Counted from the first letter of the stretch, positions 10,283 through 22,812 are shown. The stretch is DNA of 64,000 bases from Emydura subglobosa (GCA_007922225.1 ML679961.1:72830890-72894889); one strand, 5' to 3'. Numbers and translations: made by a program. The notes: generated by a model from the letters alone, not told the origin.

Positions 10283-10455
10283 TCTGAGCACCTCTCAAAT
10301 ATTTATGGACTTATACTCATGATAACCCCGTGAGAAAGGGAAGTATCCTTATCTTCATTTTACAGGCAGGGGACTGAGGTACAGAGAGATTAAGTATATT
10401 GAAATAATCACACAGAATGTTCCTGCCACAGCTGAGAAATTAACTCTTGAGACAA
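10283..10455 (-). repeat. MIR SINE, reverse orientation
   Basis: 'gagcacctctcaaatattta', 'ataaccccgtgagaaaggga', 'cttcattttacaggcagggg' and 'actgaggtacagagagatta' are the reverse-orientation MIR core in correct order, followed by 'aatcacacag' and 'ccacagctgag'. Confidence 0.8.
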
Positions 10456-10467
10456 GGTCCATTATCT

Positions 10468-10745
10468 CAACTAGAGCTGGTTGGATACATTTTTGTTGAA
10501 ACAGTTTTCCATCAGAAAATGTCTTTGTTGAAACTGATTATTTTTGTGAAATATCAATTTTGACCAAATTTAATTTTAAAAAGGGAATAACATTTCAACA
10601 TTTTTAGAACTGAAAGTTTGATTTTTGTTTCAATGCAAAATACATTTTGAATTTTTTAAAAATATATAAAAATGTTGAAACATTTCAATATTGAAATGTA
10701 ATGTTTCAAATTCTTCAAAATGTTACATTTTGATAGACCCATTTT
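10468..10745. repeat. AT-rich 'gaaa/tttc' palindromic repeat
   Basis: Starts at 'agctggttggatac' and continues as alternating 'tgttgaaac', 'aaaatgttgaaacattt' and 'caatattgaaatg' blocks rich in self-complementary words. The same style of sequence recurs at 13995-14265, 23565-23960, 26415-26520 and 44775-45240, so it is a dispersed family and not mere low complexity. Confidence 0.55.
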
Positions 10746-12137
10746 TTAAAAATTCACCAAAAGACCATCCTTCTTCCTGTTAGTTATGTTATTATTTTTC
10801 TTTCCTAGTCCTAAACTTTGTTGTAGTGATGCTGTATTGTATGCTATTAGATAGCTGCTATGTTTCATCCCACTGGTGACTTCCTTTTGGTGGTGACCCC
10901 TGTATATGTAAAATCCAGAAACTGCCTTGGAATCTTGCAGGAAAACAACTCTATAAAATTGTAAGATCTGATGTTGAAATTGTTTAAAATTACCATCTGC
11001 TCTAAGTTCAGTATATTCTAAAATGTGCCCCAATCCTCAAAAGTCTCTACATCTTTTGCCTTAGTTCAGAGAATTTTTTTTCCAAAGCCAGTACATTAGC
11101 TGCCAATCACTTGTAACACTCCGTGCTTCTGATTTGGCATGTGGTTTGCTTTCTTTACTTGCCTGCTGTATAATGAAGAGGTTGGGTTAGTATCACATCT
11201 TTTTTTAAACATCTACTTTTTTCCTTGATCGGTTGAGATATGCCTCGTTAATAGCATGTTGTATTCAGCTATGTAAATCCCCTTTGTTTTTTAGCCATGG
11301 CAGCTTTTAATCTTTGTAACCCCTTTTGTCTGCAGAGACAGGCAGTCATTTTGAGAGGCAGAGTTGCTGCAACCTGTTAACAGGGGAGAGAGACCTTGTT
11401 TTCTTTCATGTAGCCTTCATATTTTTTCTCTCTTGGTTTATTTTCTTTAAATGAAAACAAAAGTATTTTTACCGGTGTTTCATGTACCATGTGCTGGGTA
11501 ATAACATGAAAGGACTCCATATTTCTAAAACTAAATTGGCTCTCCATTCATGTGCACACAGACCGGCTTCCCGGTGTTTCCTCCAAATTCTCACTCTTGC
11601 AATGTGTGCTCCTCCCTCCAAGTTCCATGCAGATTGCTATAGCTGGGATTATCTGCTCTTTCTTTAGAGAGAAACAAAAGGTAGTCCTGGAAAGAGATTT
11701 TTTTCACATGATAAAACTGATTCAGTAGGGACAGCAACAATACATTTTCCACACATTGCCCTGAAAAATTCTTTGAATTGTGACCTAGAGGGACCACCTC
11801 TAGAAAGGATGCTCTGGACTTCATATCTAGCCATACCTTTCCCTTCTCCATGTTTGAGAAAAGTGCATTAGTTGAGATGCTGGGTTTAGTGATATAGACT
11901 CCTTTGGACTGGGGTCACCGATTTAGCACTTAGATTCTACAATGGGTAGTCACCCTAGAAATACCATGAATGGATGTGAGAGGATATACAAAAAATATAA
12001 ATGTAGCCCACTTAACAGTAATCTGATATTGTTTGATCATTGTCAATTTGAACACACTGATGACTACAGGTGAAGGACTTTATTCCCATTCTACTGTGCA
12101 CCCATGTTAAACACTTAGCATATTTTACATTATAAGC
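10746..12137. other. No gene seen
   Basis: Single-copy. Frames at 10746-11033 (minus, 95 codons) and 11591-11851 (minus, 86 codons) lack domains, and I see no splice context around them. Confidence 0.55.
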
Positions 12138-12235
12138 TTGGGCCAGGATTTTCAAAGGTAACTAAAAGTTGAACTTCAGTGAGAGTTGGGTGCCTAACTT
12201 TATTAGGCTCCTTTGATAATCCCAGCCATTCACAG
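12138..12235. repeat. Palindromic interspersed repeat ('ggattttcaaaggt' type)
   Basis: The left arm 'gggccaggattttcaaagg' and the right arm 'ctcctttgataatcccagcc' are roughly complementary around a centre with 'gttgggtgcctaact'. This is an old amniote palindromic repeat. Confidence 0.6.
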
Positions 12236-13994
12236 TAAGGACTAAGTTATAGGGCATTTTTAAAGGATTAATGATACAGGAGGCATTACTGGCTGGAAGT
12301 TCAGCCTCAGGCCATCAGCGCGTGTGTCATTAATTCCCCCCAAATGTCCTGCCCTTATTGCTATTCTAAATTGAATTTGGATCAACAACATTCATGAAGT
12401 TCTTTGTTCTGGAAGCTGCAGTTTCACGATTCATACAGGCAGCACTACATGGCAAAACTGGCCATTCAAATTCTGTGAATCTCTGAATCCTCTTCATCTT
12501 CTAATTGGTATTTATTTTCTTTTTATTATTATATTAGGCGAATATGCTGTAGGGTAGCAACAACTCCCTAGGCATATTGATTGAATATGCTATTAGTATT
12601 GTTGTTAAGTAAAACTTGTGATTTGAACCAAACTCTACCCAAGTTGAGAACTAGTTGAGTTCAGTTCTTGCCAAAAGGGAATCACTATCCCCAATCCCCC
12701 TGCCAGATACTCCCCGCCTTCTACTCATGCTGATCATTAAGTTTGAAATACTTGAGAGGAAAAATGATCTTTTTAGAACAATACAAAGCTGTCCAAAGAT
12801 ACCTCTTTTTCAGACTCCGAGACTGAGTGGGCCAATATCACCAGTGCAACACAATCAGTGATTCTCATCAGGCACCTTGAAGAATTGTAGTGATCCCATC
12901 TTGAATGACTTTGTAAAAATCCTTGCCTGAACTTTAAAAATAACCTCCAGCAAAAAGAAATGCAGGGAAAGGTCTGCCTTGGCAGAGAGGGTATTAACTG
13001 TGAAGGTATTAGCTGTTTGCACACATAACAGAAGCACCTGTCCCTGCACATGTTGGAAAATGTGTGGCTTCTGACTGTAGGTACAACAGAGACAGCCGTT
13101 TATCTGTGAATTGTAAAAATGCTTTGCATGAAGCATCACAAAACTCTTCACAGAGGGACTCAGTAGGAACATAGTGGCACTGCCAGGTCATGAAAGTTAT
13201 TCTTATAAAACAGTTATTCTTTCTTGTCTTGTAGTTAATAATATTGTGTACTATGGAAACTGAAAGAATCCTATTTTTCCCCAAACATTAAATGGTGATT
13301 ATTTTAACTTCAGTTAGCTTAGATAATGAAATAAGACTCATCAGGTTTAAAACAAGTGTAGTGCCTTTTGTGTTCACTCCTGTTTATCTCAGATCTTAGT
13401 TGTCCTCCACTGTGGTATCTTAGGGCAAAGTTTCAAGCAAACAAGGTTACTGGAAAGAATACTTAAAGAAACAGCATATATTAAATAAATATTAAAGAAC
13501 TGCTGAAAGTATTTGAGGGTTTTGAGCATTAATGCATATACTAGAAACCCGCTAAGAGTTCCAGGAACAATTTCATGTAGTCTTTGTGTCCAATTCAAAC
13601 TGAGAGCTTGAATATTGCATATGTAATACTCATAGTGAACTGTTCCTGACTGATCTGCAGGCCAAGAATTTATTCAGAACTATAATGTACAGATAAAGAG
13701 GCCTGAAAAACATACAAACTAAAAGATACACACAGACAAAGGGATGCAATGAAGACCAGAGTGGGAGTTAGTTTTTGTTGTTGATATAAAGTCATTGCAT
13801 AAAGTGGGGATTTGAAGAGGGACTTGCATATAAGGAGGAGATGGCTTTTGAAATTGTTTCAGACAACAAATGTAAGAAAAGCCTGACATGTTTATAAACA
13901 GACAATGAGGCAAAATTCACCAAATAAAAAAATTGCTATGACTTCTTTGCCCAGCTCTCGTATGTAGTTCTTAGTGCAAATGTTATTGGTAAAT
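12236..13994. other. No gene seen
   Basis: Long single-copy stretch. Overlapping minus-strand frames of 69 to 105 codons at 12773-13598 have mutually inconsistent content and no motif, as expected for AT-rich noncoding DNA. Confidence 0.55.
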
Positions 13995-14265
13995 CCGGTT
14001 GAAATTTTTTGCGCTAAAGATTTTCCAGTGAAAAATCTCTTCATAGAAAACTTCCAACATCTTCAAAATGTTTTGTTTCTTGCAAAATAATCAATTATTT
14101 TAATCAATATTTGAATCAACATTTATTGAACTCATGCATGAAATCATTATAGAACCTTTTCATTTACTGAAAACACAGTTTCATTAAAAATGTTGATTAA
14201 AAACATCATTTAAAATGTTACTGATGCTTTCACAAAAAATAGAAAATGGGTCCACTTCAAGCCCT
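13995..14265. repeat. AT-rich 'gaaa/tttc' palindromic repeat, second copy
   Basis: 'gttgaaattttttgcgc', 'ttttccagtgaaaaatc', 'aaaatgttttgttt' and 'aaaatgttgattaaaaac', ending 'aaaatgggtcc', repeat the vocabulary of 10468-10745 in a different order. Confidence 0.45.
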
Positions 14266-14984
14266 GTAAAATAAAAACAGTTTCATAATTTAGCACAAAG
14301 CTCTTTCTCCTCCCCATCCTGTCCCCCATCACATAAGCTCTACCGCTGGAGAGTGTTTAGGGATCAAAACCAAAAGCTATTAAATGTACAAATATTTGTA
14401 TCCATGTTTGTTTGATAAAGGTTTGAGTTTTCCATATCCAAATGTTGAACCTAAATCAAACTGGCAGAGCATCTGTTAAGGGGAAGAAGACACTTTTAAG
14501 CTAAGACTTGTAGAGAGAGGGAATGGGGAGAAAGTGAGAGAATTCCAGACACATGGGGCATCACTGATGAAAGATTCATCTATCTAGATGCCAACTCTAT
14601 ATGGAGTGTCACCAGGTGAAGACTGGAGAAACATAACAAGTCTCAGGGGACTAGTTCCCTGGGGAATTGTCTAAAAAAAAAATGGATTTTGAGATAGGTA
14701 ATGCTATATTTTTTACCTCATTGTCTGTTGCTTTGGTAGAAATGGTCATGATGACATGAATCCAGGATGGTATCATGTGGCAGGCTGAGGAAGGATGGGA
14801 GGATGGAGTGGAGCAGAACAAAGCTTTGCTTGAAAATCAATAACCATCATTAACAAACACAGCAGATAAAAATAGGAAAATCAACTGGAATTTGTTTAAA
14901 GTAGAATATGCTTTGAAACTCTTCCAAGTGTATGAGTTATCCTTTAACCACAGAAATAACATTTGTTAGCATTTATCTAGGTTT
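14266..14984. other. No gene seen
   Basis: Single-copy, purine-rich around 14480-14560. No open frame of 60 codons or more. Confidence 0.55.
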
Positions 14985-15200
14985 TATTCCCCACATCCAG
15001 AGGCCTTCACAAACAATTAATATTATGCTTCAGAGTAGTCTGGTGGTGACTGGGGTATTATTCTTCATTTGAGGGATGGGAAAATAGAGGGACACCTGTT
15101 ACCCGTTCCCTCTGTGGTGACATTTATTAAAGGCAGGATTAGAATTCAGGAATTTCTGATTTCTACTTGATTGATATCTTGCTTAAACTACCAGCCCATG
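14985..15200 (-). repeat. MIR-type SINE, reverse orientation
   Basis: 'cagaggccttcacaaacaat', 'ggtattattcttcatttgag', 'gggatgggaaaatagaggga' and 'aggattagaattcagg' follow the reverse MIR order including the region near the tRNA-like head. Strongly diverged. Confidence 0.6.
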
Positions 15201-16162
15201 CCACTTTCTCTGAAACATCCTGAATTTAGCTTAAAAATAATGTAACGCTTTTCTGATCCATAGACTGATTTTGTATACATCTGATGACCTAATTTACAAG
15301 TCAATGGAACTAAACCAGAAAAGAATTTGTCCCAGAGTTTATCACTTCTAAATTGGAAAAGTTGGCATTGGAGGAAAATTCATGGACCAGAGAAAAGTGT
15401 CCAAAAAGTCCATTGATGTCAATGGCGTTATGCTCACAGAAATTTTTCCCTCACATATTTTTTTTAATCATAGCTTTTTATCAGTACTGACCTTCCCTCT
15501 CTCTCTCTCCTGTCCCCCACAAAAAGCCCAAAACATAACAAAGACATAGTTGTTATACACAAGAAAAACAGTGATGTTTAATTCAGGGTAATTTTTTAGC
15601 AAAGTATCTTTTGCTTTTGCACTCTGACCTGCTTGCTATTTCTTCTAGTCCTGTGTATTTCAATGGTGTTAGAATGCTCTGTTGTCTGTTTTTTCTAAAT
15701 ATTCCTGTAGCTTTTGGACCTTCAGGTTAATTGTCACTTAGAATGTAGGCAACCCCTGTCTGAATACATATTCAGTATATGCATATTGTTATGGTCACCT
15801 TTTGACTGATGTTTTATATATTCTCATTTTAGGAAAGATCTTTGAGTTAATTTCACAAAGCCAGGGCTCATTCAGATCAGTCCCGCACAACTCTAGTTAA
15901 TAAAACAGAAAAACTTTCTGCAGAGTACTGAAATTATCCCTCTGACTCAGACCTCCTTTCCTTCTCCCATCTTGCTGAGTCATCCTGCAGATTGTTTTTT
16001 AATAACAGATTAGTTTGGATTGCCTTAAATGTACACAGTGAGGAAATTCAGGTTGGGTGGTTGGGTGCGTGGGACTTGCCTATAAAAGGTCTGATTATGA
16101 AGGCTGTGTAAGGCTAATATCTCATCACATAGATAAAGTTACAGATAAATATATTTGTGCAA
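15201..16162. other. No gene seen
   Basis: Single-copy AT-rich DNA including a short (CT)n near 15496. No open frame of 60 codons or more. Confidence 0.55.
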
Positions 16163-16235
16163 ATATAGGGGCTGATCCTGAATAACCTTACTCACATGAG
16201 CAGTCCTTCAGTGGGACTAGTCATGGGAGAAAATA
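16163..16235. repeat. Palindromic interspersed repeat ('ggctgatcctgaa' type)
   Basis: 'ggggctgatcctgaataacc', 'ttactcacatgagcagtcc' and 'agtgggactagtcatg' match a known amniote short palindrome. The right arm is degraded. Confidence 0.5.
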
Positions 16236-16554
16236 TTACTTTACTATGAGAGTAAAGCATGTATTTGTTCCATACTCCTTCAGTCCTGCCCCAGACACAC
16301 TTCTCAACTGTAACTTGTATCTGATTTCAAGGAATTTTATACATACATTTGCTTCCAGCCCACACAGACCTGGTGTTGTCTCACTGTTTGATACAATGAA
16401 TCTTTGCTATCAGAAGTGTTGTGTCATGAAACCCCAGTTATAGAAAAATGGAGACTGGTTAAAGAAGTCAATCTGCACTAATTCTCAGATTTCTTCTTCC
16501 CCAAACTTCAGATAGGTCTGTTAATTGATTTTCAAGGCCGTACTTTTAGCCATT

Positions 16555-16775
16555 TCGCACACTCTGAGTCTTTGATCCATTTAGTCTGGTATCCTGTCTC
16601 CAAAAGTGAATAGTACTACATGCTTCAGAGGTAAGTGTAAACCCCTCATTCATGGCTTCTCATTTTCAAATCTTATATCATCTGACAGAAAGATTCCTCC
16701 CTGACCTTGGCTGGTTACCAGGTGATGCCCAAACATAGTGAGGATTAATTGTCCTTGTAATTACATCCTAATAGA
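16555..16775 (-). mobile_element. CR1-like LINE tail, minus strand
   Basis: 'gatccatttagtctggtatc', 'ctgtctccaaaagtgaatag', 'tacatgcttcagaggtaag' and 'gattcctccctgaccttggc' parallel the order of 8645-9225 on the same strand, more diverged. Confidence 0.6.
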
Positions 16776-18279
16776 GTTGGTAGAAAAATGGTATTTTCCA
16801 TTAAGGAAAATAAATAAAGAAATAAAAAGAACACAATTATTTTATTCAAATTTTCCGTTGCAATCTGTTTTTGTTTTTTAACCAAAAAAGAGTTCTTTTT
16901 GGGTTTGAGGGTGTTTTTTTTTTTTACTTCATGTTTCTCCCTTTTTCTCCTTTTCATTTTTTCCCTTTCCTTTTTTGCACTTCCAGTCAGACACCAAAAA
17001 AATAAAAGAAGATGACAAGAAAAGGGGCAGAAAACAAAAGCAAAATGTGGGGGTATTTGTTCTTTTAATGGAAAAAAATCAAGTAAGTTTAGTCAAAAAG
17101 CCATTTTTCATCTTTTTTTTTTTTTTAATTATTATAACTTTTTAACCAGCTCTACATCCTGGTTAGGGTTTCTGCAAATAGTATTGTTCTGATTCTTTTC
17201 AGAACTTTACTGAGTTCTCATAAATATGGTGTCTGTGGGAATGGAGTTTTGCCATATAATGGGGCAATCTTTGTCCTTCCTGGTGGCAGTAATGTTTGCT
17301 TGATCACACCACATTGAGCGATCTCCTGGTCAATACTATGAAACCAGCTAATCCTGTGTTTTGCATGCTGCCTTCATGCTGAATGTTGTGATATTCTGAA
17401 TATCCCCACAGCCACACTTAATTCCCTGGTGCACATTATTTGAAGATATTCTATTATTATACCCAATTATCTTTTATGATATTCAAATACAATGGCACAA
17501 AATGTTGCAGCCAGTACTTGACTGTACTACTAAGTCTCTAGATAGTACTGCAACAGGCTGAGATTCATTAAGGACTGCAGGTGTTATTTAAATAGAGTTA
17601 TATAGTTGTGTAAGGCTGGAAGCAAGCTATATGGGCCATTGATGTCGATAACTATGTGAGAATTACAGGTGCCATTTAAATGTCCACTTTTTGTTCAAAG
17701 TGAATTGAAAACACTTAAACTACATAAATTGATGGACATCCCAAATCATTAATTGATACAAGGCAGATTAAAAGATTTCAATTAAAAGTGAACTGAGAGC
17801 AGTGTCACCCTTAGTTCCCATTTTCCTCCACCCACCCTCTTTACTCTATCACTTGCGTGATCTGGAAATGTCTGGGTCAATTTGAGTTGTCATTTGTTTC
17901 TAGCTCTTTTTCTTATGGAGTTATCCTTGAAAAAAGTAGCCAGTGTAAACAGATCACTAACATAGAGAGTTTAGCCTTAATTTTCCCTAAAGGTCACAAT
18001 TTATCCACTACTCCACCTTCCTTTTCCTCCCCTGCCAACATCCCAGGGATAAACTTTGGGTTCCATGAAAATGATAGATATGGCCTTGATTTTTGAGGGA
18101 GCCCTGTGCTAATTTTGTTACTATCAGGGGAAGGCTGCAGCTGCTGGCAGGCTCCCTCTTATCTAGTGGCCTGAGGCTTTGCCATATGTTGTGCTGAGTA
18201 ACTAGTGTGTGACCTCTAGCCGCTAGAAAGTGAAGCAGCTCAGTAGTATGAGGAAATGTTTACTGTGTTTACTATGGGA
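16776..18279. other. No gene seen
   Basis: A/T-rich with homopolymer runs (poly-T at about 16914-16925 and 17114-17126). The Lys-rich 70-codon minus frame 16745-16957 is simply translated poly-T. Confidence 0.6.
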
Positions 18280-18460
18280 CTAAGAGCAGGGCCTCCTGCT
18301 TCCTAATCCCAGTTCTGACATTGACTCCCTCTTATCCTCATTGCTTTAGTTTTCCTATCTGTAAAAAAGAGGATTACATTTGCCTATTGTGCATGCATGT
18401 GACCTGAAGATGCAGAATGGGGGTTGTGTTAATTAATTAGATAATATTTGTAAACCTCTA
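18280..18460 (+). repeat. MIR SINE, plus orientation
   Basis: 'atcccagttctgacattgac', 'cattgctttagttttcctat' and 'ctgtaaaaaagaggattaca' give the MIR core, followed by the degraded 3' part near 'gataatatttgtaaac'. Confidence 0.7.
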
Positions 18461-18924
18461 TATAACTGCTACAATTAATCAGGATGCACATACAGCCTTC
18501 AAACAGGCCCCAGATCCTTAGTTTATTAAGAAACTATTCCTTGAAAAAGCTTATTTGCAAGTTTGCTTCCACAAAGATTTGGTCTCCAGATTTCTGCATT
18601 ATGACACTAGAAGTGGGTTTGGGAGGCTAAAGAAATAATATTCATCTTTGGGATGCTATTCTGAATTTAAACAAATCTCTGAACTGCCTCAGGTTTGCCA
18701 ATCAATAGATAGTATGTGAAGTATTTAATTAGGCTGTGATTTAGTGTTTTCACACTATTCTCCTTAAATTTGTCAAAGACACAGAATGCACAAGACCATG
18801 AGCATCCAAAGATTGAAAACATCCTCCAGCATCTCTTTCTTAGTCTTTCCCAGTGAACAGTCTTAACACAAATCTTATTTAGCACTAGATAAAATATAAG
18901 TCTCTACATCTGAACCTCAGTGAT

Positions 18925-19150
18925 CTTGTCTAGACTAAGATTTAAGTATTTGAGGTGTGATATTAGCAGGTGTTAACTAACACATGCCAAGTAACACATT
19001 TTAAAAGTTAGCGTGGACACTTCCTTCAACATCCGGTCAAGTTAGAAGCAGCCTAGCCTTTAACTTGAATTTAATACCTGAACTTTAGGTCAGTTAAGAA
19101 TCTGATCCAGATCTGAGTTTCATGGGGAAGCACTTAATGTGTGTCTACAG
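18925..19150. mobile_element. Weathered MITE, 'ttgtctagactaag' family
   Basis: The left end 'cttgtctagactaagattta' and the right end 'taatgtgtgtctacagtg' are weakly inverted and enclose 'gttaactaacacatgcc' and 'agttagcgtggacac'. A second fragment beginning 'ttgtctagactaagtgtta' lies at about 25629-25720, which supports a dispersed family. Confidence 0.4.
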
Positions 19151-19781
19151 TGGATAAATTGAAACTACAGATCCTGTTACAAAGTGCCAGGTTAGGGCAA
19201 TTTGAGATCCCCCATTGCCTTGTCCTACCCTCATGCCATGAACTCATGCTTCTTGGTTTGATAGTGACCTGGTGGGCTTTTTCCCAGAAAGGCAGGGACA
19301 GTAGCATCAAGTTACCTTTGTTTCTTCAGGAGTAGCAGCAGGACCTCCTCCTCCTCCAGGGGTAGCAAAAATGGCAGCAGGGGTCTTATCACCCATCATC
19401 AGAGATAGGGAGTGATAGCCTGCTGAGCACCCAGTACTTATCCCAGTAGCTGGGTATCTGGTGCATGTGTTTGAGTGGGTATCCGGTTCTGCTGCATTCC
19501 TTTTTTCTTGCCACAAACACATTGTGGTGGTGACACGGATCTCCAGAGGAGTGCATCATGACATTAATATCCCATTGAGATTAAAGTGGCAGGACATACA
19601 TACCAGAGCTATTGTTTTAGGCTCTTGGTAGACATTACTGGATCGTTCAAGATTAGTTCACAATTTCAAGGTTTTTCTTTGTACACATGAGGACGAGAAA
19701 TATTTTTGTCCTAAAAGGAAGCTTACAGTCTGATGTATTCACATGATTCCAGGAGCTGGGACCCCAGGCAAGGATCTTTAG
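19151..19781. other. No gene seen
   Basis: Single-copy. A tri-nucleotide-flavoured patch 'cctcctcctcctccagg' lies at about 19344-19360. The short frames at 19141-19335 and 19307-19522 show no domain. Confidence 0.5.
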
Positions 19782-20059
19782 GATATGTCTACACTGCAAT
19801 TAGACACGTGTGGCTGGCTCATGCCAGCTGACTGCGGCTTGCAGGGACTGATCTGTGGGGCTGTTTAACTGCAGTGCAGACTTTCTGGGCTCAGGCTGGG
19901 GATCGGGCTCTAGGGCATTCCCATCTCGCAAGGTCCTAGAGTCCAGCCCTCAGCCTCAGCCTAGAAGTCTGCACTGCAGTTAAATAGCCTCACAGACTAA
20001 GGCCTGCAAATCTGAGTCAGCTGGCAGGGGCCAGCCATGGGTGTCTAGTGTAGACACAC
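19782..20059. mobile_element. MITE family B, full-length hairpin copy
   Basis: About 278 bp, almost entirely two inverted arms of about 130 bases each. Left-arm words 'gtctacactgcaattagaca', 'gccagctgact', 'gtttaactgcagtgcagact' and 'aggctggggatcgggctcta' recur as complements in reverse order in the right arm. 'ctttag' flanks both ends (19776-19781 and 20060-20065), a candidate target duplication, though the palindromic ends also generate part of it. No coding capacity. Related copies lie at 50656-50815, 54652-54740 and 60025-60325. Confidence 0.85.
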
Positions 20060-21168
20060 CTTTAGTGTCTATGCCTTAATCTAGACCTTTTAACTCCCCA
20101 AATTTGGGGGAAGATTGCATCTGACGCTGGAGCCAAACTTCATGTTTTGTGCACCACTAACAACAATGATGCAAATCTACCCATTTTAAACTTTAACTCT
20201 GTATTTTGTGGCAAATATTTGTTGGTCCATATTGCACAAATCTTAGAAGAAATACCAGTGGCTTTGACAGGTTCTTGAGGTCTGCATGATTTTCAATTCT
20301 TGAAATCAGTTTTGTGATTATTTTTAGACAGTTGTTTTTCCCCTTCCTCCTTTTCTTTTCTCAACCAGAAATTTAGTGAACAGTACAGACTGGAATTGTT
20401 TGAGTGCTTCTGCAATGTGTGTGGAAAGATTTTGTTTTCCATGTAATTGCCTCTTCTGAGAAAGGAAGAGTCTTGGATGAGCAAAATACTGTGAGTGCGT
20501 GCGTGCATGTGTGTGTGTTTCCTTCTCTCTTTTAAACCTCTCGTTCTTCCTATTTGGTTTTCCATTCTCATTCATTTCTTCTGATTTCAAGAAATTTTTG
20601 TCTCTTATGAGTTTGTGTATTTATTTAATCTACAAACAATTGCAAACAGGGTTCCAAATAACTCCTCTGCTCCCTCTTCCATTTGCACTCTGGCCTCTTA
20701 CAGATTGAACTTTGTCTCCCCAAGTATTTTCCTCATGTGAGATGCTCTTTTTTTCTTCTCAAGAAAATCTTATGCTGCAGTTAAAGCAGTCTTGGAACCT
20801 GGTAATACAGTGCACTAGCTAACAGTAATTTTATTCCCAACTGAAAATTTTGTGGAAGTAGCTAATATGTTATCCTCCATTTTCAGCAGATGAGGTTTTA
20901 CAGTGGCTTACTTCCCTTTAGTTTAGGATTATGCTATCCTGGCACTGTAGGTTTGTATGTATTTATTTTTGTTGATTTAAATGAAGGCTCAGGTATCACA
21001 CAAGTTCTTATCTTTTATTTATTAAATGTTTACTATTTGAAAGGAAACTCTAATAGGTTGAGCTCCAGATTCTGGTTTTGGGGTGGGAGATGTATGGAAA
21101 GGCTCGCATTAATTAATATATTTGTGGGGATAAGAGGGAATGTCCCTCTTAGCAACTGAATACTCCTT
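20060..21168. other. No gene seen
   Basis: Single-copy. 20496-20518 is an alternating purine/pyrimidine patch ('gcgtgcgtgcatgtgtgtgt') with some Z-DNA potential. The 89-codon plus frame 20890-21159 lacks motifs. Confidence 0.5.
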
Positions 21169-21189
21169 TGTCTGTCTGTCTGTCTGTCT
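21169..21189 (+). repeat. (TGTC)n microsatellite
   Basis: Five head-to-tail TGTC units, likely polymorphic. Confidence 0.9.
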
Positions 21190-21666
21190 TATGTCAACTG
21201 AATACTTGGCCCTACTTGTTTTTTCAAAGCATCATACAGGCATTAGGTATATATGGGAAGCCCTGGAAGTCCATGCGGTATGTTGAATAGCACTCACTAG
21301 AAGACAATTCAGGGGCAAATCTAGCAATTTCTGAAAAGCAAAGGACATGTCAAAGTTCTACTCTGGACATGTGTAGGTCACAGAGGTGGGCTCCATGCTT
21401 CTTGTATGCTATAATGCACTGCTCTGCAGTATGTACAGGGGGGAAGATTTTGGGTGGAGGTTAGAAGGGTGAGGATAAAGCCAGTGAATCCAAAAAGATG
21501 AGCATGCAGCCTCAGCATAATGGTTTGAGGGCCACAGTTACTCTCACATCTGCCATGATGTTAGTACCACCTCTCCTTAGGCTGAGGGAGGGGCAAATAG
21601 TCATAAGCCATGACAGATGCTTCTTACTCTAGCTCTAAGTGAGAATGGGTTATATCCATAGTCCCC

Positions 21667-22030
21667 TGTGACAGACTGCAAACGGATGAACCTTCACTCT
21701 GATCATTCAGGTGTTAATTAGCTCCCAGAGAAACCTGATTGGGGTAATTATCTGATCAGGCTGGCTGGCTGGGATAAATAGCCAATTAGCCCATCAGCCA
21801 AATGTCTGATAAAGAGGAAGAAATCCCTATGGGAGGGCTAGCAGAACTCTGTTATACAGATGCCTTAAGGGAGCCTCAGGTCCTGAAGAGCGAGAGAGCG
21901 AGAGCACGAGCGCGCAAAAGCACTGTAGATATTGTAAATACTGTTGCACAGGGATTCTGGTGGTGTTGGTGAAGGAAAATTAAAATAAAAAGATTCTGTA
22001 ACTGCACAACCACTGGAGTCTGTAAAAACA
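21667..22030 (+). mobile_element. LTR-like unit, solo
   Basis: It begins TGTGACAGACTGC and carries a TATA-like 'gggataaatagccaatt' at about 21771, a purine/CpG patch 'gcgagagcacgagcgcgc' at about 21897, and an AATAAA signal at 21984-21989. It ends in CA at 22030 or in CACA at 22008. This order (U3, TATA, polyadenylation signal, short U5) is that of a retroviral or Gypsy LTR. No internal gag or pol adjoins it, and no clean target duplication is seen. A different repeat abuts its right edge. Confidence 0.45.
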
Positions 22031-22117
22031 ATGAGTCCTGTAGTGCTTTAAAGACTAACAAATTTAATTTCTGCCGGCATAAGCTTTCGTGGGCTGCAAC
22101 CTGCTTCATCAGATGCC
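22031..22117. repeat. Reptilian dispersed repeat containing 'cataagctttcgtgggc'
   Basis: 'gagtcctgtagtgctttaaa', 'gactaacaaatttaatttct', 'cataagctttcgtgggctgc' and 'aacctgcttcatcagatgcc' make a repeat tail seen in great numbers in lizard, snake and turtle genomes. I am unsure of the family (possibly Penelope-like). Here it is a 3'-end fragment of under 100 bases joined directly to the preceding LTR-like unit. Confidence 0.7.
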
Positions 22118-22812
22118 ACAGATGTTGTCTGTGTAGTTTCTGCAGAGATGAAGACAGGAGTGAAGTCATGAGCTGTTACACTCCCATGTAGGGCTTTTTT
22201 TTTTTTTTTTTTTTTGCACAAGGCTTGTTTGCTCCAGCAGTGTGGAGGAGTTTGTTTCAGAATAACCTTGCTGATTGCTTGTTTGGTATTGCATTATTGG
22301 CAGCTAGGTGTCTATACTGAAGTATCATTTTGCATTGTCATTCCAAAAAGAGTCACACTTTCTTGTAGGTTTCTCTCTTCTCTCAAGATTTTGATATGCA
22401 TGATTGACTTTTTTTCTTTGTAATTATAATGTTTTTTATTAAGTGTTTCTTCAACTAGGAAATTATTTCTTCTCTCTTAACTGTTGTTCCCTTCTACTTC
22501 CCAGAGAGTTTGTCTCCTGTTGTCTCATAATATGAACTAGTAAATTTCTCTCTTTTTCTTGATTGAGGATTATCCAATTATGAAGTACTCAGTGAAAACC
22601 CTTTGGGCCCTCATTTTTTAATCCTGTCCCATTGTGATGTTTCTGGGTAACTTTTCTGGTAGATCTGTTCTTAAACTTTCCAAACTACAAACCTATGTTA
22701 TAATAGAATACAAGTTTCAGAACACTTCTCCTGTCTCTCCATAAGGAAATGGAGCTTGTAACAACCCCCTGGAGCTCTTTAAGACCCACAAAAGAGATAT
22801 GATCCCAGGTAC
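22118..22812. other. No gene seen
   Basis: Starts with a poly-T run (about 22196-22215). The rest is single-copy, with a 69-codon plus frame of no recognisable kind at 22214-22423. Confidence 0.5.
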
